From MWDV01 sp002070715 (GTDB lineage Bacteria > Verrucomicrobiota > Verrucomicrobiia > Limisphaerales > MWDV01): a stretch of DNA of 64,000 bases. Below the pieces are notes generated by a model. The model ran no database searches. It worked only from the letters and a program-made list of their open reading frames with translations, and was not told the origin of the DNA. Location of the stretch: NCBI GenBank assembly GCA_035411585.1, contig DAONTI010000016.1, forward strand, positions 34,865-98,864, in the 5' to 3' direction. Shown in pieces: positions 1 to 9,400 of this stretch; within the stretch, counting starts at the first letter, position 1; each line of letters opens with the position of its first letter. The position numbers were made by a program, and so were the translations under genes.

Positions 1-2
1 TG

Positions 3-239
3 GCATTGGCGGAGCGGGCGGGCAAACCTCTGAACCAACTTTCGCTGGCGGATTTGCAATCCGTGGATAAAACCTTCGGACGCGAGGCGTTGAAAGTGTT
101 TGATCTCCGCACGGCAATGGCCCGGCGCCGTCTCCCCGGCGCACCGGGAACGAAACCAGTGCGAACGCAACTGGCGCGCTGGAGGAAGCAGTTGGACGCC
201 CTGCCAACTGCCAATCGCCGCCCCGCAAAACCCCGTTAA
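3..239 (+). CDS. argH: Argininosuccinate lyase, C-terminal end (partial)
   Basis: This is the last part of argininosuccinate lyase, which splits argininosuccinate into arginine and fumarate in the cytoplasm (last step of arginine synthesis). Only about 78 residues lie in the window and the reading frame is open back to the left edge. The visible tail (LSLADLQSVDKTFG, then a VFDLRTAMARR stretch and GAPGTKPVRTQLARWR) matches the C-terminal helical domain of the family, where the tail carries a Gly-Thr turn followed by an amphipathic helix. The catalytic serine loop lies upstream of the window. The nitrilase-family gene starts 12 bases after the stop, so the two are probably co-transcribed. The identification rests on the tail alone. 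Confidence 0.8.
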   Translation, partial: ALAERAGKPLNQLSLADLQSVDKTFGREALKVFDLRTAMARRRLPGAPGTKPVRTQLARWRKQLDALPTANRRPAKPR

Positions 240-251
240 AACCCATCCGCC

Positions 252-1112
252 ATGCCTGCCGCCAAGACCCTCCAAGTTTCCTGTGTCCAACTCCACTGGG
301 CAAAGCCGCTGGAGCGCAATCTGGAGCGCACGCGGCATTACATCCGGTTGGCCGCCAGCGAAGGCAGCCGGGTGGTGCTGTTCCCGGAGGCCAACCTGAC
401 CAGCTACGATTTTCCTTACGTGCTCGGGCTGACTTCCGAAGCCGTGCAACGTGCTCTGGATGAAACCCGCCGCGCGGCAGCAGCCGCAGGCATCTGGGTG
501 ATCGTGGGCACACTCAAACCCACTGCGAACCGCCTGCTGAATCTGGCGCATGTCATTTCGCCAACGGGTGACATCGTCCACGAGTATGCCAAGATTCATC
601 TGGCCGGGCAGGATGAAAAACAATCCTGCCGGGGTGGCGACAAGCTGTCGCTCTTCAAACTGGACGGCGTGCTTTGCACCCTGGCCATCTGCCGCGACGG
701 ACGGCATCCCGAGGTGTATCGTCTGCCCGCCATGGCCGGCGCGCAGATTCTGTTTCATCCTTCGTGCAGTTCGGACGCCATCGAGGCGGTCTTGTGGAAA
801 CGCGTGTCCGGTCGGGCGCAACAACCTGTCGGTCCGAATAGTGGTATTTTTCATTGTGTCGCCAACACGGTCGGACAAGCTGCGGATGGCCGGCAAACTT
901 CCAGCGGACAATCATTCATCCGCGAGCCGTCCGGGATGCCGCTGGCCGAGGCGGGCTGGTATCAGGAGGAAATGATCACCGCCGTCCTGGATCTGTCCCG
1001 CGCCGACCGCGGTTATGCGTTGGACAGCCTGAACGATCCGCCTTTCCTCCGTCGCCATTGGGAACAAATGATTCAAGACGTCAAAGCCCGGGCGGACAGG
1101 AAACCCGAATGA
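252..1112 (+). CDS. Carbon-nitrogen hydrolase (nitrilase superfamily)
   Basis: Predicted cytoplasmic amidase of the nitrilase/omega-amidase superfamily, 286 residues, a normal length for a single-domain member. The Glu-Lys-Cys triad is visible: Glu46 in LFPEANLT, Lys114 in EYAKIHL and Cys147 in AICRDGRHPE. These enzymes hydrolyse a C-N bond of an amide through a thioester on the cysteine. The exact substrate cannot be read from the sequence. The residues after the Cys (RDGRHPE instead of the more common YDxRFPE) and the SDAIE loop differ from well-studied omega-amidases and carbamoylputrescine amidases, so I give no gene name. It follows argH by 12 bases, which makes a role in nitrogen or amino-acid metabolism plausible. 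Confidence 0.85.
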   Translation: MPAAKTLQVSCVQLHWAKPLERNLERTRHYIRLAASEGSRVVLFPEANLTSYDFPYVLGLTSEAVQRALDETRRAAAAAGIWVIVGTLKPTANRLLNLAHVISPTGDIVHEYAKIHLAGQDEKQSCRGGDKLSLFKLDGVLCTLAICRDGRHPEVYRLPAMAGAQILFHPSCSSDAIEAVLWKRVSGRAQQPVGPNSGIFHCVANTVGQAADGRQTSSGQSFIREPSGMPLAEAGWYQEEMITAVLDLSRADRGYALDSLNDPPFLRRHWEQMIQDVKARADRKPE

Positions 1113-1279
1113 GGCTTCGCCCTGAAGCCGCCCCGCCCTGCGCGGCAAACGGCAGCTTTCTCGCGGAAAAACTCTGATCCCGATAAACCCTGACCCGGGT
1201 TGGCGGCGCCGTGTTCCGGGATGGTTTTACTTTTTATTTGTTCCCTTTCGGCTTTAGGCTAATTTAGCGCAATCGCTGA

Positions 1280-1308
1280 TTATGAATTCTCATGGACTAA
1301 ATTATAAT
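1280..1308 (+). promoter_or_regulatory. Possible sigma70 promoter for the histidine kinase
   Basis: A perfect TATAAT lies at 1303-1308. At the correct 17-base spacing there is only a weak -35 (TTATGA, 1280-1285). Transcription would begin near 1315, just before the in-frame ATG codons at 1326 and 1389. The surrounding 1230-1310 stretch is much more AT-rich than the genes on either side. Confidence 0.35.
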
Positions 1309-1388
1309 TGTGCAACGAGAGAGAAATGGCGGGGTCGGAGCCCGTTCGGCTTTTAATCGGGCGCGTAACAGTGTATAAATACGAAATT

Positions 1389-2492
1389 ATGGCAAAAACC
1401 GACAACCAGGTTGCGGATCCAGCAACGCACGGACTTGGTTTTTTCGATGTCCTGAATGATTGCTTGGACGGCGGGCTGCTTTGCCTTGATGCCCGGGGGC
1501 TTATCCTGTCGGCGACGGCGGGCGCGCAGCAGATGCTCGGCTTGGCGACCGATCAACTGGTGGGGCACGGTCCCGAAGTGCTGCCCGCCCCCTTGGCCGA
1601 TCTCATTCGCACTGCGCTACAGACGGACAAACCGGCGGCCGAGCACGGGGTCGAACTGCGGTTGCCGGGGCCGGAACCCCGCGTGATCCGGGTCCGTTGG
1701 GTGCGTCCTGATCACGTGCTTTGTCAGAGCGGCTTCATCGTCCTCCTGAATGATCTGACCGCCGTCCGCCGCTGGGAACCGGATCTTGCCCGATTGGACC
1801 GGCTTACCAGTATTGGCACGCTCTCAGCCGGCATGGCGCATGAAATCAAAAATGCCTTGGTGGCCATTAAAACGTTCATTGAACTTTCGCCCGTTTCGTC
1901 GGCCAACGCAGAATTGAAGGCCCTCGCCCAACGGGAACTCCAACGCATCGAATCCATCATCAGCCAGATGTTGAAATTTGCCGGGCCCGCGGAACCCCGA
2001 CTGGCCCCGGTCCGGCTCTCCGAAATTCTCGATCACTCCCTGCGACTGGCCCGGCATCCGATGGCTCAAAAAGCGATCCAACTGCAACAGGATTTCCAAG
2101 CTGCATCCGACTGGGTGAACGGCGATGAATGTCAGTTGGAGCAAGCCTTCACCAACCTCATTCTCAACGCCATTGAAGCCATGGACCACGGCGGCACCCT
2201 CACGCTGAATCTCCGCCAGCTTGAAGCGGGAGATGGCTCGGACGCGCCGGGGGATGACGCGCACCCGATGCGCTTGTGCGCGACGGTGGCCGACACCGGC
2301 GTGGGCGTGCCCGCCGAGCACCGGCACCGGATGTTCGAACCGTTCTTCACCACCAAACGCGAGGGCACGGGGCTCGGCCTGGCCATTACCCGCCGCATCT
2401 TCGAACAGCACCGGGCCGTGGTCCGTCTGGAAAGCGAAGTGAACCAAGGCACGACGTTTCACGTGTGCTTCACTCCGCTGCCCCCGCCCTGA
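1389..2492 (+). CDS. PAS-domain sensor histidine kinase (orphan)
   Basis: Soluble sensor kinase of about 367 residues. It has an N-terminal PAS-like sensor (about 12-115), a HisKA dimerisation domain with the phospho-acceptor His151 in AGMAHEIKNALV, and a HATPase domain with N box (NLILNAIEAM), G1 (DTGVGVP), F box (FEPFFTTK) and G2 (GTGLGLA). No membrane segment is seen, so it probably senses a cytoplasmic signal or depends on a partner. The start at 1389 is preferred because the upstream reading (from 1308 or 1326) has little family character, but 1326 remains possible. The domain order resembles NtrB-like kinases. No response regulator is adjacent. The metallophosphoesterase ATG is 11 bases after the stop, so the two genes look co-transcribed. 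Confidence 0.88.
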   Translation: MAKTDNQVADPATHGLGFFDVLNDCLDGGLLCLDARGLILSATAGAQQMLGLATDQLVGHGPEVLPAPLADLIRTALQTDKPAAEHGVELRLPGPEPRVIRVRWVRPDHVLCQSGFIVLLNDLTAVRRWEPDLARLDRLTSIGTLSAGMAHEIKNALVAIKTFIELSPVSSANAELKALAQRELQRIESIISQMLKFAGPAEPRLAPVRLSEILDHSLRLARHPMAQKAIQLQQDFQAASDWVNGDECQLEQAFTNLILNAIEAMDHGGTLTLNLRQLEAGDGSDAPGDDAHPMRLCATVADTGVGVPAEHRHRMFEPFFTTKREGTGLGLAITRRIFEQHRAVVRLESEVNQGTTFHVCFTPLPPP

Positions 2493-2503
2493 CCCGCGTC
2501 GCG

Positions 2504-3523
2504 ATGCCCATTCCGTCCCCGCCGCCCGCCGTTTCCACCGAACGCGTGCGGCTGGTGGTGTGCAGCGACATTCACTACGCCAGCGCGGCGGAACAGGCGC
2601 GGGGCGAGCATCAGGAACTCGCGATGATTACCAATCCGCTGCTTCGTATCGCCCTCCGCAGTTTTCGTCACTGGATCTGGCTGCGCCATCCCCTCCGGCA
2701 AAACGGGTTGCTGGATGAATTTCTGCGACGCGTTCCGGACTTCGATTACGGGATCGCCAACGGCGATTACGCCGCGGACATGGCGTTTCTGGGCGTCAGT
2801 GATCCCGCGACTTTTGCCGGGGCCCAGACGTGTCTGACCCGGTTGCGCGCACGGTTTGGCGAACGCTTCCGGGCGACCCTCGGCGATCATGAACTCGGCA
2901 AGTTAAGTTTCTTCGGACACTACGGCGGCCTCCGGCTGGCGAGTTGGCACCGGGCCCACGCCGAGCTGGGTCTCGAAGGTTGCTGGCAACTGGACCTCGG
3001 CTGTTACACGTTGCTGGGCGTGACGTCCACCCTGCTGGCGCTGCCGGCATTTGCCGCGGACATGCTGGAGACGGAACGCGCGGACTGGCAGCGGTTGCGC
3101 GCGGAACACCTGACGCGCATCCGGGAAATCTTGACCGGGCTGGCGCCCGACCGGCGGTTGATTCTCTTCTGCCACGACCCGACGGCGCTGCCGTTTCTGG
3201 GACAGGAACCCGCGATGCGCGCGCGCTGGCCGCAACTGGAACTGACCGTCATCGGGCATCTGCATTCACCGCTCGTGCTGTGGAAAAGCCGGTTGCTCAG
3301 CGGCATGCCGCAACTGACCTGTCTGGGCGCCACCGTGGCGCGGATGAGCGGCGCGCTACGGCGGGCGCGCGAGTGGCGACCGTTTCGCGTGCGGTTATGT
3401 CCTTCGCTGGCGGGACTGCAAGTGGAACGCGGCGGCGGCTGGGGTTCGCTGACATTGGATCCAGCGGGCCGGGCACCCTTGGAATGGCACCTCCACCGGT
3501 TGCGCCGGGCGGCGGCGGCTTAA
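2504..3523 (+). CDS. Calcineurin-like metallophosphoesterase
   Basis: A 339-residue phosphoesterase with the dimetal-site motifs in family order: SDIHY (Asp22, His24), an Asp in ANGDYA, GDHE (normally GNHE), CHD and GHLH near the C-terminus. Enzymes with this fold cleave phosphomonoesters or phosphodiesters using two metal ions. The substrate cannot be predicted. There is no signal peptide or membrane helix, so it should be cytoplasmic. The replacement of Asn by Asp in GNHE is unusual, since that Asn normally ligates metal 2; Asp could still do so. The gene sits directly behind the histidine kinase. Its stop codon overlaps the stop codon of convergent lptD (the TTAA at 3520-3523 serves both). 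Confidence 0.85.
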   Translation: MPIPSPPPAVSTERVRLVVCSDIHYASAAEQARGEHQELAMITNPLLRIALRSFRHWIWLRHPLRQNGLLDEFLRRVPDFDYGIANGDYAADMAFLGVSDPATFAGAQTCLTRLRARFGERFRATLGDHELGKLSFFGHYGGLRLASWHRAHAELGLEGCWQLDLGCYTLLGVTSTLLALPAFAADMLETERADWQRLRAEHLTRIREILTGLAPDRRLILFCHDPTALPFLGQEPAMRARWPQLELTVIGHLHSPLVLWKSRLLSGMPQLTCLGATVARMSGALRRAREWRPFRVRLCPSLAGLQVERGGGWGSLTLDPAGRAPLEWHLHRLRRAAAA

Positions 3524-5715
3524 CGGCCAATCAAACCGTAGGGTCGAATGGCGTCATCCCCCACGCGGTAGCGCGGCGCAGCTTTCAGCGATACGGTGAA
3601 CGCCACGGTGTAATCGTCCGCCCCGCCCCGATTATCCCGCACGCGGAAAGTCAACGCCCCCGTCCAGTTGCGGAAATCGCGGTAGAGCGAATACATCTGT
3701 TGCTGCAACCGCCCGCCATCCACGTCGTAATAATGGGTGGCGCGCACGCCCCAGTTTTCATTCAGCCGGTAGAAAACGCTGTTGTAGATGAGGTCGTTGC
3801 CTTCCCCCCAAGCTGGCGCCGGCGCCCAGTAATCGCGCAAATAATAATGGCCGAGGCTCCAGCTCCAGACGTTGCCGGGTTGGACCGTCAGGGTGTGGAA
3901 AGCCATCCGCCAGCGGCCGCCATCCACGTCGTAGCGGGTTTCAGAAGCGAGCGAGAGCCAGGACCGGGGCCGAAAAACAAACTCCGAATAAAGATCCGCA
4001 AAGGTGGTTTGCCCGTCCTCGGGGTTTAAGCGCCAATCGGTGAACACGGCCCAATCCACGACATTGTCGAGCTGCCCCTCGCGCCGAGTTTGCAGCCGGT
4101 TGCGCAGCCCAAAGCGCAAGACGTTTTGCGCGTCCACGGAATCCACGGCGTTGTAATCGGGATATTCGATGGGCAACAGCAGCAGGCTGGGCAAATCGTC
4201 ATCAAACTGCGGCAGCTCCCCCGGCCGGCGATTGGGGCGGGGCACATAGACATAGTTGACGGACGGCTCGATGATATGCCGCAAGCCGTCGAGTTGGAAC
4301 AAACGGTTGGTGGCGCCGGTCCAAGTGCGCGAAGCTTTGAACGAGACTTCGGCGCCGGTGTTGAATACACTGCGGGTCCGTTCCTCCAGTTGGCTGCCGG
4401 GCCCGTGGGTTTCCCCGTAATACGTTAACCGGCCACCAACCCGGGGGGTGACGTTGAGCCAGCCGAACAGCGTCCACGGCAGCAGCACCTGATGGTAGGT
4501 ATCGGCGCGGAAAGCCTCGTAGCGCGGTTCCGGGATCGCATTAGTCTCGGCAAACCGGCGCCGGTAAAAACCGGTGGCGCTTTCACTCTCGTAATACAAC
4601 GGCGAAACGCCCAGTTGCTGCCGCCACCCGGTGAATTTGACCTCCGGCAACCGCTCCACGGTATCAAAGAAATCGTTGATGCGCGGCTGGACGTAGAGGT
4701 CGAGCGCGAAATCATCCCAGAATTTTGCGGCCTCGAAGAAGGTGGTCGGCTGGGGATTCTGACGATACGCGCTTTCAAAGAAATCTCGATGCATTGAGGG
4801 ATCGCTCTGGTAACGGATCTGCGAGCGCAACGTGAGGTTGGTCCACGGCTCCGCCCGGTAGGCCAGGTGCAACCGCTGGCGATGATGGGAAATGTTGTCG
4901 CCGAAGGCATCCTTCCCCGGCGAATCATCGTATGCGTAGTAGTAACTCAAAGCCGCTTCGCCCCACCGCCCCAGGTGCGCGTTGAAATCCGGGCCCATCC
5001 CCACCCCGCTTTTGGTCCGGTAATCCAAATGCAGTTCCGCGTCCAGGGTGTCGTTGATCAGCCAGGTGTAAGTGCCGAGCAGAAACGCGCCATACCGGCT
5101 GCGATACCCCGGTACGACGCTGAAATGGTTTCCCGGTCCGTCCAACCGCCGTTTGTAGTAGGGAAAATAAAACGCCGGCACGCTCCCCAGATACAACGTC
5201 GCGCGGCGCATCTCGACGTATTCACCCGGGACGATGGTGATGTGGCTGGCCTGCACCCGCTCGAACGGTTTGGCCACGTCATCCGTGGTGACAAACGCGT
5301 TGGTGGCCGTGTAAATCTGGTTGGTGGCGTCGCCGCTCAGTCCATAAGCTCCGGCAAACACGGGCGCCAGGCCGGTGCGAAACTGCTCGGCCTGCATCTG
5401 GCGCGTCTTGAAATTATACAGGATTCGTTCTCCCACCCAGATTTGGTTGTCGCGTTGAATCCGCACCCGTCCCTCGGCGAGAACCTCGCCCGTCTCCTGA
5501 TTCACCGTGGCGCGGTCCGCCGTCAACACCGCGCCGCTATACTTGACGAGGATGGGCGTGGTGGCATGAATGACTCCGGTGTCGGGATCCCAATCCAGCC
5601 GGGCGTCACGGGTGAGTGATTCCACCTCCCAAACCCCCTGAATTTGGGCCCCGGCGTGGAACGGGGCGAGCCCGATCCCGCCCACCAAGGCAAGCATGAC
5701 GCACAGTTTTTTCAT
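3520..5715 (-). CDS. lptD: LptD-like LPS-assembly outer-membrane protein
   Basis: A 731-residue exported protein. It has a signal peptide (about 1-23, ending AGA), an OstA/LptA-like beta-jellyroll domain (about 35-190, including GEVLAEGRVRIQR and TADRATVNQETG), and then a long C-terminal beta-barrel rich in alternating aromatic residues (YRSRYGAFLLGTYTW, LHLDYRTKSG). This is the organisation of LptD, which inserts lipopolysaccharide into the outer leaflet. The sequence diverges from proteobacterial LptD, and the conserved cysteines of the E. coli protein are not visible. Presence of LptD implies a diderm envelope. The gene converges on the metallophosphoesterase with overlapping stop codons and has about 700 bases of non-coding DNA upstream. 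Confidence 0.85.
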   Translation of the reverse strand: MKKLCVMLALVGGIGLAPFHAGAQIQGVWEVESLTRDARLDWDPDTGVIHATTPILVKYSGAVLTADRATVNQETGEVLAEGRVRIQRDNQIWVGERILYNFKTRQMQAEQFRTGLAPVFAGAYGLSGDATNQIYTATNAFVTTDDVAKPFERVQASHITIVPGEYVEMRRATLYLGSVPAFYFPYYKRRLDGPGNHFSVVPGYRSRYGAFLLGTYTWLINDTLDAELHLDYRTKSGVGMGPDFNAHLGRWGEAALSYYYAYDDSPGKDAFGDNISHHRQRLHLAYRAEPWTNLTLRSQIRYQSDPSMHRDFFESAYRQNPQPTTFFEAAKFWDDFALDLYVQPRINDFFDTVERLPEVKFTGWRQQLGVSPLYYESESATGFYRRRFAETNAIPEPRYEAFRADTYHQVLLPWTLFGWLNVTPRVGGRLTYYGETHGPGSQLEERTRSVFNTGAEVSFKASRTWTGATNRLFQLDGLRHIIEPSVNYVYVPRPNRRPGELPQFDDDLPSLLLLPIEYPDYNAVDSVDAQNVLRFGLRNRLQTRREGQLDNVVDWAVFTDWRLNPEDGQTTFADLYSEFVFRPRSWLSLASETRYDVDGGRWRMAFHTLTVQPGNVWSWSLGHYYLRDYWAPAPAWGEGNDLIYNSVFYRLNENWGVRATHYYDVDGGRLQQQMYSLYRDFRNWTGALTFRVRDNRGGADDYTVAFTVSLKAAPRYRVGDDAIRPYGLIGR

Positions 5716-6415
5716 CCGGCGCGCCCAGCAAAGCAGAAGCCCGACACCCTGCCAAGCGGGATTTCATCCACGATCTTCGCCAGCTCTACAAGGAACATGC
5801 AGGACCAAATGTCGTCCCTGCGGACACGCTGCCGACTTCCGCGTCAAGACTGGCACGCAGGTTGCGCCATGCCCGACAGGCAAGCGTATGGCAACGAAGC
5901 TCCGCATGATGAAGTTTCTTCAGGAAGCGCGCGGTTATGGGCTGGTGACAGGCCGGAAACCGCCCGCCCGGGTAAACAGCCTGCCGGTTCTGGCATCCCG
6001 CGCCGCGCCAGCCCGGGAACATCTCCCGGTCCGACGAAAACTGCCCATTACCATTTGCCCTCACGACGCCGCGAACACACCCCGGCCCGTACCGATTACT
6101 TTGATTTCGCCCGCGTGACCCTCGCGGGCGCCGTCAAACGTCCGCAGCTCATCCATCGGCGAGCGCCTCGCGATTACCTACTTCAGGAGAAAGAATTCTC
6201 CGTTTGGAACTCCGTCGTTTGCCTGTTTTCTAGGCAGCCTGTCGTCACGACCGACAGATTTCAAGGCGCCCCTCCCTCAGTTCAAAATCATGTTTGGCGT
6301 TTCATTCGATCAAAAAAGATCGTGGGCATCAGGATAATTTCCCGGCTCTGCTTCAAGCGCGGCTTCGCCGCAGCCGACCGGCTGCCAAACAATGAAACGA
6401 CGGGAGAAAACGGGG
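5716..6415. other. Intergenic region with small inverted repeats; no supported gene
   Basis: These 700 bases lie between the start of lptD and the end of the CHAP protein gene. Open frames occur in several phases but none shows a recognisable protein, a start context or codon bias, so I annotate no gene. Three small inverted repeats can be seen: GGAGAA-AGAA-TTCTCC (6186-6201), CGATC-AAAAAA-GATCG (6307-6322) and GCGGC-TTC-GCCGC (6359-6371). The last two lie 45-110 bases downstream of the minus-strand CHAP gene and could help terminate it, although neither is a strong intrinsic terminator. The lptD promoter should lie at the left end, but I see no good consensus. Confidence 0.5.
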
Positions 6416-9400
6416 TTAAGGACAAGCACGGACCGCTGCCGCGCGATAGAACATTTGTGGACCAGCGTTGGTAACGGTAAACGACCAAATCCCGTTTGGG
6501 TTGGTGACCACATTGGTGCTGCCGGCCTGAATTTCCCAACGCGTCATCTCTTGGACAAGGTTGGTGCAGGCCAATACATAATAGGTCGCTTGGGGCGCGC
6601 CCTGGAAAGTCAGCGTGATGGTATTATCGGGGTTGACGGTGATCGCCAACAACACGTTGGTCTGACTACACGGCTGCTCCGCGCCGACCACCTGCGCCAG
6701 CTCACCGACACTGCCATCGAAGTTCTCGTCGCCCGCATACGCGACCTCCATCTGATTGGTGCCGGACGGCAACGAAGCCAGGCTGGTCGAAGCGGTCCCG
6801 CTCACCAGACGGTTGGTGCTGAAAGGCGTGCGGTTGGCTGAAAAAACTACCTCTCCGGTGGGGATGCCCAAGCCAGGCGGCGACGTACGAACGGTTGCCG
6901 TAAAGGTCACATTCGAACCCACCGCCGAGGGATTGGCTGAAGCGGTCAGTTCCGTGAGCGTTGGGATGGGCGCAACGAACTGTGCCACGGCAGCCGCCGA
7001 ACTGCCGCCAAAGGTTGAGTCGCCGGAGTAATCAGCCGTGATCGCATGATCGCCAACGGACAACACCGTCGTGCTGAAGGAAGCGATTCCGTTCGTCACG
7101 ATTACGGGGCTGCCCAAAGGTGTGCCGTTGGCGTAAAAGGTCACGGTGCCCGTGGGCAATCCCGCCGCCGGCAATGGGCCGTCCACCAAATCCACGCGCG
7201 CGGTCAAGGTCACGCGCTCTCCGTAGATTGCCGGGAGGGGCGCGTCCAGCGAGGTAAAGGATTCCGGCCCGTTGAGTACCGTCAATTTTCCGGCGCCGGC
7301 AAAGCGCTGGTTATCCTGATAAGCCGCTCCGGACAGGGTTGACCCCCAAGTGCCGGCGCGTTTGAAGGTCAATCCACCGTCAAACGAAAGCGCCCCCACC
7401 GTGTTGGCACCGCCGTTGGTCACCATCGCGCTGCCGTGGAGCTGGAGCGCGCCGAGGGTATGCCAACATGCCCCATTCAACGCGAGACGCGCCCCGCTCT
7501 GCACCCGCACGTCGCCGGTGCTCAAAGCGCCGTTGGCGTTGGCGACCAGCGTGCCCGCGTGAACCACCGTGCCGCCGCCGAACGAGTTGCTCTGGGACAA
7601 CGTCAACATGCCTGAGCCTTGTTTGCGGAGGCCTCCGTCGCCGATGAGCCGGGCGGAAACAATGAACTTCGAGCCGCCGCTGCCCACCTCCAAATCACCG
7701 CCTTCCAAGGAGAGGCGGTAGTGGTTGGTGAGGTAAATCACCGTGCCGTTCTGCGGAATGGGCACCCCGGCGGAGAGCGTGGCGCCGCTGAGGAGATGGA
7801 TGGTAGCCTGCGGACTGTCCGCGGCACCGGTGCCGAACGGCAGCTTGTGCGGCAGATCCGAAACGATGGTGGTGACGCCACTCTCCAAGTAGGTCGGTCC
7901 CTGGTAGTGTTCATTGCCCCCCACGTTCAATCCGCCGCCACCCCGTTTGGTGAGTCCCTTACCCGCGAGGAAAATACCCGGCGCGTTGGTCATGCTCAAA
8001 TAAGCGCCGTTGGCCACCGTGATCAACGTGGTCCCGCCGGGACCGGTGGTGCCGAGGTTGGTAATGGTGTTGCCTTCCAACTGCACATGACCTCGGGCGA
8101 CGGTGACGCTTTTCCAGCTCGTGTTGGGAATGCCGGTAACCTTGAAGAATCCGATGGCATCCGTGCCCGCCGAAAAAACGGCGTCGCCGCCGCTGACCCA
8201 ACCGCCGGTGGCGTTGGTGCCGTGCGCGTTCACGCTCCAGAAATTCCCGGTCCACGCCCCGCCCGGCGAAGGACCGCCCGCGCCGATGGCGGGACCGTTA
8301 ACATCCCAGTACCGCAGGTTGCCGCTGGACGCCACGGTGATGTATCTCGCGGCAACTTCCCCGAACCAACCGAGGTCTTCCTGAATCATGCGCCACGCGA
8401 ACGGGTAGGTGCCGGATACGACGGGAGCGGTGGCGTTGAATACAAAGGTCGCCGACTGGCCCGGAGGAATGGGTGACGACGGCAAGGCCACCCGGCTGAA
8501 GCCCCAGACGGTGTTGTCCGGCGGACTTTGCGCGCCCAACCGGTGCGGGACGGCGCCGCTGGAAGCCCAGGTTTGGTTGCCGGTATTGTGCATCACCACC
8601 GTGGCGCTGAACACCTGACCGGCGGTCACTGTCGCGGGCGCGGTTACGCTGACCAAGGCGGCATCGTTGGTCGGGGCGGACGGGGTCACGGTAATTTTGG
8701 CCCAAATCTTCGGACCGAAATAGACGCTGGCGGAACTGCTCATGCGGAAATCCGCCTCGTAATTGCCCGGCGTGGTGGGGGCGCGCAAGGGGATACTGAA
8801 GATGTAAGTACCGCCGGGCGGAATGGAATTCGTCGGAATGGCCTGGTAGGCGGCGCCCAAATGGGGACTGGCGGGGACATCGCCGATGTGATTCAGCGTA
8901 TAGCCATTGGGACCATTGGCTATCCAAGTGGTCGTGCCACTGTTCTTCAGGGTAAAGGTTTTGGTAAAGGTCTGTCCCGGACTCAGCACGCTGCCATCAG
9001 GAAAGTTTTCCGCGATCATCTGCGCGGCATCCGTGCCGCCCCCGCTGTCGCCCTTGTTTTTGGGATTATGCACAAATCCCTGGCAAAGTCCGTAGGCGTA
9101 GCCGTCATCGCGTTCCACCCGCGAACCGTTGACGCCGGAGCGGGTCATGGTGCCTTTGCAGATCGAACTGTGATTCTGCTCGACGAAGCCAATTTTGGTC
9201 GGAGTGACATAATCTATTACCGCCACGTGCCCATAAGTGCCGACGTTCCAGCACACCAAGTCGCCCGGCACCGGCACATAACCACTGCCATTGGCATGGC
9301 GGGTCAGGCCCAACTCGGTGGCACTGGGGTAAATGTCCTTCGCGTTGCGGTAGATCGCGCCATAATACCACCCCATCTTGTTCCAAAAGCGTCCGGGCAA

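Noticed and set aside
2276..3523. Metallophosphoesterase starting at 2276 as a 415-residue protein
   Set aside because: The first 76 codons overlap the end of the histidine kinase in another frame and do not match the family. The ATG at 2504 starts just before the phosphoesterase motifs.
5644..6474. Plus-strand open frame of 276 codons
   Set aside because: It begins antisense to lptD and continues through the intergenic region. The protein has no family character and looks like a GC-rich chance frame.
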